Counted from the first letter of the stretch, positions 33,301 through 46,915 are shown. The stretch: DNA of 64,000 nt from Oscheius tipulae (GCA_037178975.1 JASJZH010000006.1:4650001-4714000); one strand, 5' to 3'. Program-made: numbers and translations. Notes: generated by a model not told the origin, from the sequence alone.

Positions 33301-36139
33301 CTTTGGGTTAAGTGAACTCTTAGCTCTTTTACCAAATTCCGTCAGTTTTCAAAAACTTGATAAAGATTAAAAGTCTGATTCTTTGTTGTGTTAATAAGCT
33401 GAATTCAATTTCCTCCTCCAATCGCTTAAATTCCGTTTACTCCTTAAAACTTCTTTTTACTCATCCTCGCCGTTTCTGTTGCGGAGAATTCTGGCTCATC
33501 GTTTTAAGGAGTTCGGCTACCTATTTAGTTTTGGGTACCCGGAACCCTATCAGTTTCTCGTCCTTCCTCTCTCTAGAAGATGACGTTTACGCACATTAGT
33601 AATGTACTAAATGAAGCCAAATGGATTGTTCTCATTTTTTAGGTCCAAGTGAGTGATGAAAAATCATTATGTTGTTGAGAAAAAGGTTCTCTTCCTTTCA
33701 ACTAGATGAAATGTACTCATTTTTACCCATCACTCTCTAGATTACTAGACGACTGTTTGTCTCCCTTACCACCATTCTCATACAAATGTAATTACTACAC
33801 TCGTGTACCCTGCTCCTCTCTAAATATCGTTTCTATATTCTCAAGTCAGCAATCTTGTTCCTTTCGTGTCACAAATTGGTTGAACGTCTTCCAAATAGGG
33901 TCATTGCGTCCTTTAGTCTCAGCTCACCTGGTCTTCGCCGAAAAACAATGGAGCATTCCGGACTTTCTGAAGCAAACATTCGCCATTTTCCTTTTGAACT
34001 CAGTTTTTTTTTGTGTCTAGCAACCATCTTTCTAATCAAGTACTTATTTACGCATTCCTCCTTTTTTTGTAAGCCTTTTTGTAACCGTATATCTGTTTGG
34101 AAAATATACATGAGGTCTGGGCTCAGATCCACTTTTTCTTTATCATCTTCTATTCACATTTTGGTAGATCCTTGATGCTCATCCGAACCTAGAAAGCTAC
34201 TCACCAAAGCTAATTATATCCTTTTAGAAGATGAAAAAGGGTGGTCTCCTCTCAAACTTTCTCAAACTTTCAATAGGTCCTAAAGCCAGTTTCTCACAAA
34301 CATTTAGCCTTTATAAGCTTCTGGATACGGAAAGTACAGAATGCCCGTCATAACATTGCCTTAGCACAATCTTTGATGCAGGTCACAACGTTTCTTGTCT
34401 TCTCACCGCGTTCTCACGCTGTTTCTCGAGCACAGAGCTAAACATTTTGGCAAGCCATTGGATGAATATCTGTGCATAATTGACAAAGAAGCGCCCGCAG
34501 CTGCTTCTCGGACGTCATCTTCTGCTTCTCTCTTGGCCTATCGTTTACGGTAACTCGTTTAAGCCATTGTAGTAAACCTCAGAAGTAGTACAACTTTTGC
34601 TCTAAGCATTCAAGAAAACAGGATGACTCAGAGCAAGCACACAACACGTTTTTCACACAATTTTCGAGAAAATCTAGTTTGTTTACGGATGTTCCACGAT
34701 TCAGGAAGCTTGTTTCTCAAGAAATAATTTATTATGAAGCGTCCTGTGGTTGATAAAATCATGTGTTTCTTGACAACCTTTTCAAGAATTCTGTCCAGCA
34801 AGCAACAGAAAAGTCGACTGAGAGGCTCGAGTCAAGCCGGTTATTGGCCCATCTCGAACAGTCGTCTGGCTCGATCACATCTCATTCCTAATAGTATAGC
34901 GTTTAGTCATTCAAGACAAAAGTGGTTTCTCTATTAATTTGAATATTCACCTGTATTCAAGTTAGCTAAGCTTTTATTATGACACTTCCAGTAAACATAT
35001 GTTTCCTTTTTCTGCCAATTATTCATTACACCAACTCCTTCAGGTTCATCTGCTGTATATTTATTGAAATCTGTGATCAGACCAAACGTTATCCTCGTGA
35101 GCAGTTAGTATTACATTATTGTCAGATCTTTTGATACTTGCCAATCTATCCGTATAGACTAGACTAACTCTTTTCTCCACTGTCCAACTTCCGCATGCCT
35201 GACCAGTTTAATGTTGAAATGGCCCATCTCCTGTCATACCTTTCATAGGTTTGCGATGCAATTTCAAGATATGCTCGCACGTGCAACTGACCAAAATAAG
35301 ATCCAAATGCTTAATGCGGAAGTTCCAATTTTAAAATTGCGCCGCGGGCGGTAGTTTGCCTTGGCTGGTCATAAGCATATTTTTTCGCGATCGAGATCAG
35401 TACCGCCTTTTTTAGTGGATCTACGTGATCACTTCCAGAAGACGTCCGTGATATCCGTAATACTACTTCCGCTTCTCACGCAGGAGTAGAATCTCTAAGA
35501 AGTTTAGGTCGCTGTTCCTTCTTCCAGAGCGTTATTCAATTTTCAAGAAAAACGCTCATTCTTGCAAGTTTGAGACGGCCTGTCTAGGAACACATGATGA
35601 ATCAAATGACGTGAGATCTGTTCCGATCCTTATTCCTAATCCTCCCTGTTTTTTGATCTTCCTCAGTCCCATTCTATGGGTATATAATGTGCGGATACAA
35701 GTTCATCCATCCATTTCTAAAAGCATTCCTGAAGACCTTATATGTGCTCGACGTTCAAAGACAACATTTATCAAGACATTTTCTCATCCCTCGTTCCATA
35801 AACATTGAACGTCTCGCCCTCCTCCTTTGTTGGAAAACAGCTGTTTCTTCTATTTTTAAATGTGTCATAATGTGTTTCTTCTGCCTTCTCCAAGGTTTCA
35901 TACTATGAAATGAAGCCTGGCTAGACCTTGCGCCTTCGTCGACGCACCTATTGTCTTGGGATTAGGATAGGTGGACAGCACTTTGCTGCTCGTTTTAGAG
36001 TGCATAATACTGTTCTGATCTAAACGCGGCGAAAATTCAGTTGCCGCTAACTACGTCAACATTTAGATCAACCCTTCACCTCAATTCTTCTTATCATCCC
36101 TTCATATAGTTATTTCTAGTTCAGTATTTCCATTTCCAG
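30379..36139. other. Gene-poor 5.8-kb stretch
   Basis: No supported coding gene. A hairpin lies at 31810-31864. From about 33.3 to 36.1 kb the top strand is strongly C/T-rich, with frequent stops in all frames; this could be an old, decayed insertion whose coding strand was the purine-rich minus strand. The missing first exon of the GPCR at 36140 should lie somewhere here. Confidence 0.45.
31810..31864. repeat. Near-perfect 24-bp inverted repeat (hairpin)
   Basis: The left arm AAAAGCCCTAATTTTGTTGT(TGAC) pairs with the right arm through GTCAACAACAAAAATTAGGG(CTTTT), with one bulged A and a loop of only a few bases. The fold is about 55 nt long. Candidates are a small-RNA precursor, a foldback mobile-element remnant, or a cruciform. 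Confidence 0.7.
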
Positions 36140-37641
36140 ACTGGCCTCCTTACAACATTTCAACGAATCTCTCGGAGAAGAGCCCGAGTGCTCACGGAAT
36201 GAGTGGTATGATCTTACGCGCTATGGGCTCATCACCTACGTGGGAACTCCAATGGCTCTCACTGGCGTTGTTTGCAATTTGATTCTCTTGGTAATAATAT
36301 ATCCTGTATATCTGACGAATCTCTTTCAGAAATTATTCTGCAAGTCTAAATCTCTTAAGACGCCTACACTCTATTTGTTGGTTCTAGCTAATCTTGGTAG
36401 ATCATCTAGTTAGAAAAAAGCAACAGTTTTTTTCAGATCTCATCATTGACCTACTCTATGTTCCCTTCTTCACAGTTGATGCGCTAGCTATATACCATCA
36501 ATACGAGTTTCTCTACCATATCTGGCATTACTATGCTATGTTTATGTTTGGAACAAGCCGACTCGGTTAGTCACATTTTGACATGGTCTCTAATAAAAGC
36601 TTTTAGCTCAATTTGCCTCAACTTACATCATCCTGTGTGCCACGTTGGAGCGTTTCATCGTCGTCTCCCAAATCCGATCTCTGCACTTTCTCACGACGTG
36701 AGATTGTTTAATCTTTCTTAAGCAACCCATTTTCAAGGTACAAGGGACGAATCTGCACGGTAGTTTTTATCCTGATGTTTGCCATCTGTCTACGACTGCC
36801 TGCGTACTTTGAGTATTCAATTGCATTTAGGACAGATTGTCCGTTGTACATGGTATGACCTCGAGAAAGCGAAAATAATTTAAATCCAGAGCTACGACTA
36901 CGTGCCTTTTATAGCTTCCTGGGAACACTACCAACTTTTCAACTTTTACGTGATGACCATTCTTCATATCTTCGTTCCGTTTGCTCTTCTGCTATTTCTC
37001 AACATTTCTATCGTCTATGTTATGAAAAGAAACCTTAGGAATATCGGCTGGGCTTTCACCACATTCGTGGACATGCCAAAGGTTGCTGAACTATTGAGAA
37101 AAGGTGCATTATTCAGACGCTTAAAGGAAACAGTCAGTTTATAGAATCCATGAGCTGTTCAAAGAAACGACGAGATGAACTGAAATGTGCAACTTGGACA
37201 ACGGTGGCAATTGCAACAACCTATCTGTGCTGCTCTTCGTTGTCACTTTTTGTATCCGTACTGGAAAATGTGATGCCCGATACGTCTCTCTTGTACAACG
37301 AGGATGGAAGCAGGTAATTTACTATTAAAATTCAAAACAAATTTTGTTCAGCACAAGATTTTACACTCTAGCTACTGATGCCGTCAGTATTTTGGTAGCT
37401 GTGAACAGCTTGCTCCGATTATTTGTCTACTCTTTGTGCAACCCTTCTTTCAGGTTAAAAATATTCTTTTCCGTATTAAACGCTTGCTTTCAGAGAGCAA
37501 CTAGTCGAAGAGATCCCCTTATTCAAAGCATGTTGCACCTGCTGCAACAAAGATGAACAGGATCCCAAGTATACTCAAGTCAGTTATCAGAATTTAATGA
37601 TGTCATGTGGACCACACCCTCAACATCCAGTAATGTTGTGA
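36140..37641 (+). CDS. Rhodopsin-class peptide GPCR (FMRFamide-receptor-like), 5' exon missing
   Basis: Exons 36140-36290, 36330-36396, 36437-36565, 36607-36697, 36738-36852, 36890-37103, 37145-37313, 37352-37453, 37494-37641, phases consistent; the first coding exon with ATG was not found. Seven membrane segments: TM1 TPMALTGVVCNLILL; TM2 KTPTLYLLVLANLDLIIDLL; TM3 with a Cys-poor start and ERFIVV in place of DRY; TM4 TVVFILMFAICLRLPAYF; TM5 LHIFVPFALLLFLNISIVYV; TM6 CATWTTVAIATTYLCCSSLS; and TM7 SLLRLFVYSLCNPSFRE, a variant NPxxY. The Asp in TM2 (LADL-like NLDL) and the TM7 NP place it in family A, closest in style to nematode FMRFamide-peptide receptors. The C-tail has a CCTCC cluster, likely palmitoylated. 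Ligand unknown. Confidence 0.75.
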
Positions 37642-37827
37642 GACTATTTTCAAAAGATTGTACAAAAGATGCCATTACATTTACGCGGTAAATATTATTT
37701 ACAAATCCTCGTTTAGCTGTCTAAGAGTTTTGCGACATGCAGGTTGTTTGGGTGGGCAGTATGCAGATGTTATGAAGTTGGATCCCTTGGTGCTTTTCCT
37801 TAAAAACGAACTCAATTATCCTTTTGA

Positions 37828-39479
37828 TCATATGAACCTGGTCGCTGGAGAATGTACATAACCAGGATCCTTGGAGATCCAGAAATCGTCAACAGCTGCT
37901 TCATTTTTGTCGATGGAAATTTGTTCAAAGTGTAAGTGGGTGGAGTTGGCCACAGTCATTATCGTGTAGCCGTAGTCGTTGTTTCTAAGCTTGGCACTAG
38001 GACTGGAAGACGTGCTTTTTACTCACCTTGCTGCACTCCATCCCCAGGGAGCGCCAAATTCGGCATCGGGAGTGTGACAGCCCTGCAAAGAGTTCGAAAG
38101 AAAATTAGCATCTCTTACCGCTGATCCGGTTAAAACGTAGACAGGGCCTGGAGCGTTGTGCATAAAACTATTTCCAGCCCAATATTGCAGATTTGCTACA
38201 GGCCAATTCCGTTCATATGCATGCTCGTGTCCCCAGAAGCCCATATCCATTCCGTATTTCAAAAACAGTGGCTCCAGACCAGGCATATCCAGCCATCCAA
38301 GTCGGACCTGACACCTGAGTTTATGCACTGTACAAGATAAAAATACCAAGCGATTTTCAAAACTCTTGCATTCAGCCGAGTTCACGTTACTGCAATAGAA
38401 AGGACGATGTTGAAACGACAAAATCCATGGAACGTTCGCTCTGTTTTTGTTAGCTTTCTGTAATATAACTTTAGACAAAGAGGGAGTTATTAACTTAAGT
38501 CCAAGTTTTTGTCTAGCCAGTTGTATTGAGTAAAAACGGGTTCCTCGCCGTACAAATTATACGAGCCGTAGTTTTCTGTACTCACTCCAAGCCAATGAAT
38601 TGGACCGAGGTCAAAACTTAAACGGTCTCGATCTACACGGTAAAACAGTCCAACCTGTAGAATTGGTTGTCTTGATATTCATTGTCGGGCATCCAGAATC
38701 GATTTTGATAATGTGAAAAGTTCTTGCCATCGTCTTCATGGTTTCCAGCAATGACCATGTATGGCATCTGCAACAAAAGGTATGACATTTTGCTCAAACT
38801 AACTGTAGAAATGAGAGGCTCCAGTTGATTCATATAGTTGTCTCCATTTTTACCGGAATCTCCATGAAGATCGTAAGAGATATCCCCTCAAAGAGGAACA
38901 TACTACGTTTGTAATGTATTACCTACCAACGTGAACAATAAAGTCAAACTTTCCAGCAAGTCCGTTTTTGATTAGACTGGCAGTCGAGTTTCCATGCCAA
39001 TATCCCAAATCACCAAAGATACAAACTCTGTAGTTTTGAGGATTTGTCGAGAGAGTGCTGAAGTTAAAAATCCTTGTCCCAATTTGATAGACTGGATATT
39101 TTCAAATTAAAAGTATGGATCTGTAGCCTACAGTATGTGTGACTTGGAGCTAATCCTGTCATCAAAGCTCTATGGACGTATCTCGTGATCCCTTGATCCT
39201 TCCATTCCTGCAAAAATTAAAGTAGGCAAAAACTAACTGATAACATACAAAGCTGGTACCCTGCGTGTTGAAAATCATGCTATTTTTGGTCACACCCCAT
39301 TGAACGGTAGAATTCTCTAAGGCATTTTTAGTAAACCATGAAGGACAGCGAAAACCTGGCTGGAACGTAATCCAAGAAACTTTCATTTTGTCCTGGTCCC
39401 CATGAAACGATAGGTGTACCTGCTCCGGAGCAGCGGAGCATGTGGCTATAAAGACCAAGAAGAGACACACACAGAACAT
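37828..39479 (-). CDS. Purple acid phosphatase (metallophosphoesterase)
   Basis: Eleven exons (39356-39479, 39249-39316, 39132-39207, 38927-39091, 38804-38886, 38655-38767, 38495-38616, 38347-38453, 38119-38307, 38027-38082, 37828-37984), consistent phases, 419 residues. A signal peptide (MFCVCLFLVFIATCSA) sends it to the lysosome or outside. It opens with a fibronectin-like domain (VHLSFHGDQDKMKVSWITF), then the dinuclear metal-site motifs in order: FGDLGYWHG (GDxG), VGDISYDL (GDxxY), AGNHEDDG (GNHE), FQHRPFYCS (xxxH) and GHEHAYER (HxH), and ends with the PAP C-terminal strand THLHFEQIS and DFWISK. All metal ligands are present, so it should be active on phosphomonoesters at acid pH. It resembles the animal ACP7-type group. 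Intron 1 (39 nt) keeps frame and must be removed to align the domain. Confidence 0.92.
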
Positions 39480-39745
39480 CTGCCAATAAAAAGTTACAAA
39501 TATTTAGTAACAACAAATGTTGCGAAAAAGATCAGCACGTGTGTCTAGAATCTCGCAGACATTTTCTTATCATTTTTAAGCGGCTTAAAACAGCGCATGC
39601 ATGTGAGCAAAGCGAAGTCCGCCCAACGTTTCTTGTAAAAAATTGTGCGTAAGAGCCCGAAAATTTCTAGCCTGATCGAGCAACACGTGAAAGAATGGCA
39701 AGAATTCATACGTTTAAAGTGGAGAAACAACATTGTGATCTGTAA

Positions 39746-40863
39746 TCAGACACGACGGTTCAAAGAGATCGGCTGCATTAGAGTCATTCCTCCGTAGGTT
39801 GCAGCCAGACTGTCAATTCCTTTGGTATAGGAGAGGTTCTGGATGCCTAGATTGACACGGCTGTACTGATTTTCCCGGGAAGTCTTGTCACGCTGACGGC
39901 GATTTTTAAACCAGTTAGAAATCTAAAACAGTAATATCTTTTCGCGAGTGGCAATGGATGCTCACCTGAATGATCTCAAGATCAGTTTCTCGCGAGATCA
40001 ACTTTTTCTCCTCCAGGTTAGGATATGGGTTCATCTTGTAGCATTCTCGGAGCCTCTGCAAAAGGATTGGAACTGGCTCAATGACGATGTACCTTTCTAC
40101 TTTTCTCTTTAAATGAGTAAATTGTCTCCTGCCCATCCCAAATACTTGATGGTGGTGGGTACTTTCGTCGAAGTCGGTATTTCTCTACGGGCCCTAGTTC
40201 CTTGCCTCGCTTCAGTTCGTTCTGAAAACGCAATTAAAAAGTTTGCGTTTGGATGCGAAAACAATCTTTTGCCAACAAGTAAAATATGAAGTTTAAGAAT
40301 GGTTCTTCTTGTTTCCGGATTCTTGTTTTTGGTATTTTTATAACTACCATACAACATACCTCTTTGTAGCGTCCTTCGTACCACAAATTTTGAAGTTCCT
40401 TGAAGTTGCTCTCGTCGAACTGTTGATTTTTAATAACTTCAAACATGGCGTCAAAGTTCTGAGCAGTGAGCAACGCAAAAACGTAAGCTGAAGAACGGTT
40501 TCTAATCTTCCAGATCACAAACCTAGAAGGACAGCTTGTGAAGCATATTGCGGATTCAAATAGATGCATGCGGCACTGTTTTCAGTAAACATCCGCTGGA
40601 GAGATGGACCATCTCTGGCATTATAAAGGGCAGTGACAATGACATCAACCTGAATGCGATAACTGTCAGAGGATTTGATGAAATAAGACTACAAGAAAAA
40701 CGAGAGACAAAATACGAACCTCTTCTCTGGTGAAATTTGACATCATCTGTAAACGGAGAAATTCGAGAGCGTTACCTATCTCTGAAGGTACAGGATGAGC
40801 CAGGGCGGGGCAAGGACTCTTCGGCTCACACATACCGTAGGCTCCCATCTGCGCCTCACGCAT
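39746..40863 (-). CDS. SIX-class homeobox transcription factor (SIX4/5-like)
   Basis: Six exons (40720-40863, 40523-40649, 40360-40487, 40093-40221, 39966-40055, 39746-39922), consistent phases, 264 residues. It holds a SIX domain ([14 protein letters not shown] ... [12 protein letters not shown]) followed directly by a homeodomain. The linker [19 protein letters not shown] and [11 protein letters not shown] place it nearest the SIX4/5 subgroup (UNC-39 in C. elegans), where YRLRRK and ET(V/I)Y are typical, rather than SIX1/2 or SIX3/6. Helix 3 is complete: [12 protein letters not shown]. Two oddities: WDGQET instead of WDGEET, and an insert-like SIX domain. The C-terminal tail is short (about 45 residues). 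It is a nuclear, DNA-binding regulator of mesoderm/neuron fate by family. Confidence 0.9.
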
Positions 40864-41980
40864 AATTGGGATGAGCGTCAAATGTCAAAACGTTATTTGA
40901 AACGCCGTGCTGTAGTCAACTTAATGAGACACTGATTGCGTATTCGACAGAGGGCGGAGACCGTACCTGCTCTGCCGCCAGGCGTGTCGTAGCCTGCTGT
41001 GAGGAGCAGCAGCAGTTGCGAATGGTACTTCGAGACAGTGCTCAGCTGTCCACGAGCCCAATTAGATGAGGTGTGATAGCCGGATTAGTGCGCGAGACAA
41101 CAGTTGGCATAACTGTGCACAACCATATTGAGGGTCATACTGCAACCAAAGTCACATTTTATTGCTGATTCCATCCGGAAAAGCCGATAATCCAACAAAA
41201 CTATACAAAAAAACTGCCTCAGGTCCTACGCAAGATTGTGGAAATTTAAAAAATTTTGGCCTTACACGCAACAAAAGATCACTGAAGACATAAAGCTTTT
41301 GCAGACAAAAATTAAGCACAGATGTTACTGTGAAAAGTGTGAAGACAGCTGCAGTGTCCGTATCGCGATCTTTATCTTCTAATTGTCAAATTCTTGTAAT
41401 TGCTGTTAAGTGACTGCCTTCCTACAGTAGTGAGCTATGTTGCACCTGTCGCGCTAATCTTACCGTGTCTGATACATAAGGTTTCTGAAAACAGGAACCG
41501 TTCTCGCTTTGCTTAAAGGTTTGTCGGCACCCGCTCAAACAAAACACCCATTACCGTGAGCACTTAACTAATTGCTCCAAGTTTTCATAATCGTCAGAAC
41601 CGCAAAAGACTGTTGGGGATTAGCGAGTCGACAGGCCAGCGGGAGGGCTCCCGGACTGTCGCATAGAGGTGGCAAGTATACGGTGGGGAGGTGAAGTGGT
41701 CCTTCTTGCTGGTGTTAACAGTGGTACAGGTTACAATTAAGCAACGGGAGATAACCATCAGTTGACAGTACCGTACTTCCGCGAGCATGAATTCAAGTAG
41801 CGCCTCTTGAACTTGACCGTCGTGACCGCACGTATGGCAACAGAGAAAAGAGATCATCCGGATTACTGTAGCCGACAAAAGGCAACCGTCACAGCAATTA
41901 TCTAAACGATGCACTTCACAATTGAGAGCACTAAAGACAATAGTTTTATTAGGCAGACAGGCTACTGGTAGTCAATTATA
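40864..41980. other. Upstream region of the SIX gene
   Basis: No supported gene; a 106-codon minus-strand frame at 41594-41914 has no motif. It is probably regulatory sequence for the homeobox gene. Confidence 0.45.
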
Positions 41981-42924
41981 TCAATGCTTGAAAGCTAAAC
42001 AGAACGTATCACCAACACTCAATTCACAGTAGAGTTCACTGCTCACTGAAAATGTAAATGGTTTTTCGGCACAGATCACATCAAAGTTGTAGCCGAAAAT
42101 TTCTTTAGCAGCCGCACCAATGCTAATTTTGGCTTGTGAGGCGGAGAGCGACTGATCGATACTCTGAAGCATCAAACTGTTGAAAATGTGTTAGTTACTT
42201 TGTGAATAATGATACGGAGCTGTCTGTTGTTGCATTTCGAATCCCGCTCAGCGGTTCTTTTCTTTTGCGGCTTTCTTCGGTACCCGGAGCTCGATAAAAT
42301 CTAAACCTTTGATGTGGGCAACAATATTTAGATAGTACCTCGTAGTCATCAGCATCAGCTTTGGACTTGAAGCTCGGTGGCTTGATGGAGTCGGTGACGT
42401 ATGAACCCGCGGTATCTTGAAAGACTGGTTCTGTTAAAGTGGTTTCGAACTGACCATATTTAGGCGCTACGGGTTTGTCAATCGGAACCGGTTCAACAGG
42501 ATAGTCTACAAGTGGATAAGAAAGTTCAGAAGTTCAATAACGTACTCGAGGCCGCGACTTTTTCTTGTAATGGAGTCGGGATCGGCACCGCTGCAAGAGA
42601 ATAAGCACTTGGCGCAACGGAGACCGGAAGCGGAGGAGGCGCTACAGGTCCAACGGGGTATCTTGGTGGGGTAGCCTTAACACTGTTCTTGAAAGATCAA
42701 CTCGAATAACAGTACGTAACAGGGTCTTGGTGGAGGCGGTGGTGCGGCACATGCACATGGTGGTGGAGGAGGGGGAGGTTGACAGCCGCATCCACTGTTG
42801 CAGCCACCGCATCCTCCTGAATCGCCCGTTCCAGAAGTGTTTAAAATAGTTTGTTACCTCCACCAAAAAAGATGGCATTGCAAGCCGGGACCAGGAAGAA
42901 AACCGTCAATAAGCCAGATGCCAT
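41981..42924 (-). CDS. Ground-like (Grl) secreted protein 2
   Basis: Six exons (42858-42924, 42716-42816, 42546-42675, 42339-42505, 42199-42300, 41981-42163), consistent phases, 249 residues. Signal peptide (MASGLLTVFFLVPACNA), a Gly/Cys block (GGCGGCNSGCGCQ), poly-proline (PPPPPPPCACAAPPPPPRPC), a Pro/Val linker, a basic stretch (RRKPQKKR, a possible processing site) and a ground-like domain: SKCNNRQLRIIIH, DQSLSASQAKISIGAAAK, FDVICAEKPFTFSVSS, then YCE...FCLAFKH. Same family as the gene at 27.3-28.7 kb but much diverged; the proline-rich linker replaces the Gly-Tyr region. It is a secreted, cuticle- or signalling-related nematode protein. It lies 205 bp downstream of an astacin protease on the same strand. 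Confidence 0.9.
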
Positions 42925-43128
42925 AAGGTACGAAGTGAGGACAGCCGAAGTGCGCAATTATCCAGCTCTTAACCGTAAAAAGAGTCTACTTTCGAGCGAG
43001 AACAAGACATCCAGTTTTATAAGTATTTATTAAAAATAACACCTAGAGACCAGTTATATGAGATCGTAGACAAAAGGGAATGCAATTGTGACCCGGCTTC
43101 GTAGACTCGTCACCACAGTTTAAAGACT

Positions 43129-44191
<1,063 letters not shown>

Positions 44192-45492
44192 GATTAAAAT
44201 TTGCGCCTAGTTGTGAAGGATGTCTAAGATCGGCTTTGATGCGGAGACAGTTGCAGCGTCGGCTGCTGCGCCGCCTTTTATACCGCGAGATCAGGCGGAG
44301 CAGCGGAAACTGAGAGACATTACAAAAGTGCAACTTTGGACACGAGGTCAAAGACGTTGCGCAGGATCACGCGCTAAAGAGGTAACGTCCTCCTCCTCCT
44401 ACGCCTAACCGAGATGTTCCTCGTTCCTGATTGAGATTGAAACCACTGTTCAAGTGGTACCAAAACCAAAAAAGTAGACGATTTCTAAGTGGTAGAAAAA
44501 CATCAACCTTAACAAAAAGGGTTCAAGAGTAAAGTTCCTCATTGTATGCAGAACTAATTGGTTTTTATTCCACAGGATTCGCAAGGAAATTCTTCACTGA
44601 TCAGACAAATGTGTGCCCTAAGGCTCACCAGCGGTTCTTTTTTAAACTATGAGCTTAAGAACAAAGTTATGTCTCTAATCGCGTCTAGCAGCACATTTTG
44701 AAGCATTTAGCATTAAAGAAAAGTTTTCACTTTCTAATCATCAATCGTTGTACTGTAGGCCATCATGTTCCCTTCTCAGCCAAATTACCACAACATGACC
44801 CACGACTAGTTTACGAGAACACTGCCACCTCTGTTCTTTCCTTTAAAACCAAAGAGTAGACGTGTCTCGTACTGTCCCCCATGCGCGTCATAGGGCACTT
44901 GAAAACATCCCAATGGTTGAATCGAGAGGAACGTTGTAGGAACTGTACTTTGTGCGTGGGTCAGACTGAATTGTTGCAACGTTCGGACCCTTTATGTGAC
45001 GTTTTTGATGAAGGTGTCTTGCGCTCGTGGCGCCGACACTGCTGATCTGCGGAATTCGTTAATAAAAGTCTAGTTTAGAGCAGTGCATGAAAATGCAGAT
45101 TTTCTGCCAGCACGAGTCTACCAACTGGTAACTTGCAAACAGTACTGGGCAGACCACTTTGGCTCGCTAGCCTCTTCCAAAGGTTTCGTTCTTTGTTGCA
45201 AGGCGACCTTGAAAAATCCTGGTATCGTCCGCATTTCCTGTGAAATCGGAGACTTGTTGGTTAAAGTAGGAAGGTCAACGCATCTGTTCATCGTATTTGA
45301 TTGAAAGATTCTGCAGAGGGATCTTTCGTGGATAGTGAAAGTGCGAGAAGTCTCGAGTGGACTGTTTTTATCTTGCTGGACGAAAGCGGATACACCTCAG
45401 GTTTATTTATCGAATCTCAGTATAATACAAATAATTTCAGTACACGTACGTCTTTTAGACGCTACAATTTGCATGTCAAACATGCGGGTTTT
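44192..45492. other. Intergenic, no supported gene
   Basis: Frames on both strands lack motifs or splice support. A CTCCTCCTCC run lies near 44392. The stretch probably contains the astacin promoter and the 3' flank of the F-box-like gene. Confidence 0.45.
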
Positions 45493-46915
45493 CTAGGGTT
45501 TGTCATTGGCCACAGGCTTGAAGACATTGTTGGCAAAACGTCCAACCCGTTCTTTGAACTTTTGGCATTGAAAATGCTCGGTACAGAGACGAGGATGACT
45601 ACGGGAGAGAACCTCGGAAGTACAATGAGCAGGGAAGAGCTTGATAACAGACTTGGGCGGACCATAGAAGATCATGATGAACAACAGCCTATCCGAGTTC
45701 TTCATCTTAACAACAGCCACATAGAAGGAGCGGCCGTTGGTGAACAGGATCCTCAGAGAGTACTCGGCGACGTCATCAAAGTACTTGTGCAGCTTGTCGC
45801 GATTCTCCACATTGAGATAGCCATCCAGAACAGAAAGGTAGAACTCCTCGTTACGGCACTTCTGGAGCTGCTGAAATTAGCTTGTTTTAAATGAACTCTA
45901 GAGAAGATCCACATGTCTCTACAGACATAACGATACATTGTTTTGTTTCATTGCTTAAAAGCAAGAGTTTCAAAATAAACTGTACCCAATCACTCATGGC
46001 ATGCGACCTTCTCGCATCATTGCCCACGTATTTTTGTACAAACCTACTACGAAAAAATGGTTAAAAAAATACCTACTTCGACCAGAGTGACAGTCTTCCA
46101 GAACGGAATGTAGTCCAGATGAGTAGTGACGATAGAAAAGACGGAGGCGAGACGCTTGATAGAAGCGTAGCTGTTGTTTACTATTCGGCACTGGAACTTA
46201 TTTTTTTCCCATGAAACAACTCTGATACCAATTGAGGACACGTGTGGATGAGGCGATTGATCTCGTTGTCAGCGTCAGTGGACACAACCTTGGGGCGGAA
46301 CATTTTGATTCCGTCAGAAATAGTGCCGACATTGCTCTTCCACAAAAGCTCGACTGTTGTGACTTTTAGCTTAACCAGATATTCGAAAAACAGAGCGAAA
46401 TTGAGAGCAAGCTCTTCAGTATCCTAAAAAAAAAAGTAATGAAAAAAATGAACCAGACATACCACAGTAGCGTAGATACCAATTTTGCGAAAGTACTTAT
46501 CTTTCAGGTGCTTGTCACAGAACTCAACATAGTGGCCAAAATCAATCGGAATCTCAGCATCCACGAACAAAAAAGCCTCGCCGCCTTGGAGGTTTGTGTA
46601 CTCATTCTGTAAATAAGAGGGTACAAAAAGTAAAATCGATAACTTACCTTGTCAACAACCTGTGTGAAATATACAATGAGCTCGTCATCCGAGGGCATAG
46701 GAAACTTTTTCGGACGAGAATTGAAGGTGTTGGCAAGCCTCTTGCAAGTTCCGATAACTTTTGGCAGCGAATGTGTCTTGCACTGGAAAAATTTTAGAAA
46801 ATTAAAGTGCCCCAGTTCTTACTTTTTTCATTATTTGTAGAAGCAATTCATCGTCTAGCAAAGGAAGATGGGCGAAATTAACCTGCATGCCAACATTCTG
46901 GCGGGGCGGGAGCAT
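45493..46915 (-). CDS. F-box-like protein, one exon junction out of phase
   Basis: Start MLPPRQNVGMQVNF at 46915, directly after a TTTCAG site. The N-terminal segment FAHLPLLDDELLLQIMKKCK ... IGTCKRL fits an F-box (LP-x3-L-x2-I...CKR). The middle holds two similar blocks (FLFVDAEIPIDFGHYVEF and VELLWKSNVGT...), then SYASIKRLASVFSIVTTHLD and, in the last coding exon, DKLHKYFDDVAEYSLRILF with FYVAVVKMKNSDRLLFIM. F-box proteins act as SCF ubiquitin-ligase adaptors and are highly expanded in nematodes. Around 46030-46070 the junction to the next block (FVQKYVGNDARRSHAMSDW) does not fit any GT-AG phase, so either the gene is two genes or the region carries an indel. The stop is at 45493. Confidence 0.55.

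Noticed and set aside
33357-34175. Several 80-106 codon plus-strand frames
   Set aside because: They arise from pyrimidine-rich composition; no motif or splicing logic.
41594-41914. 106-codon minus-strand frame
   Set aside because: No family features, no signal, no splice partners.
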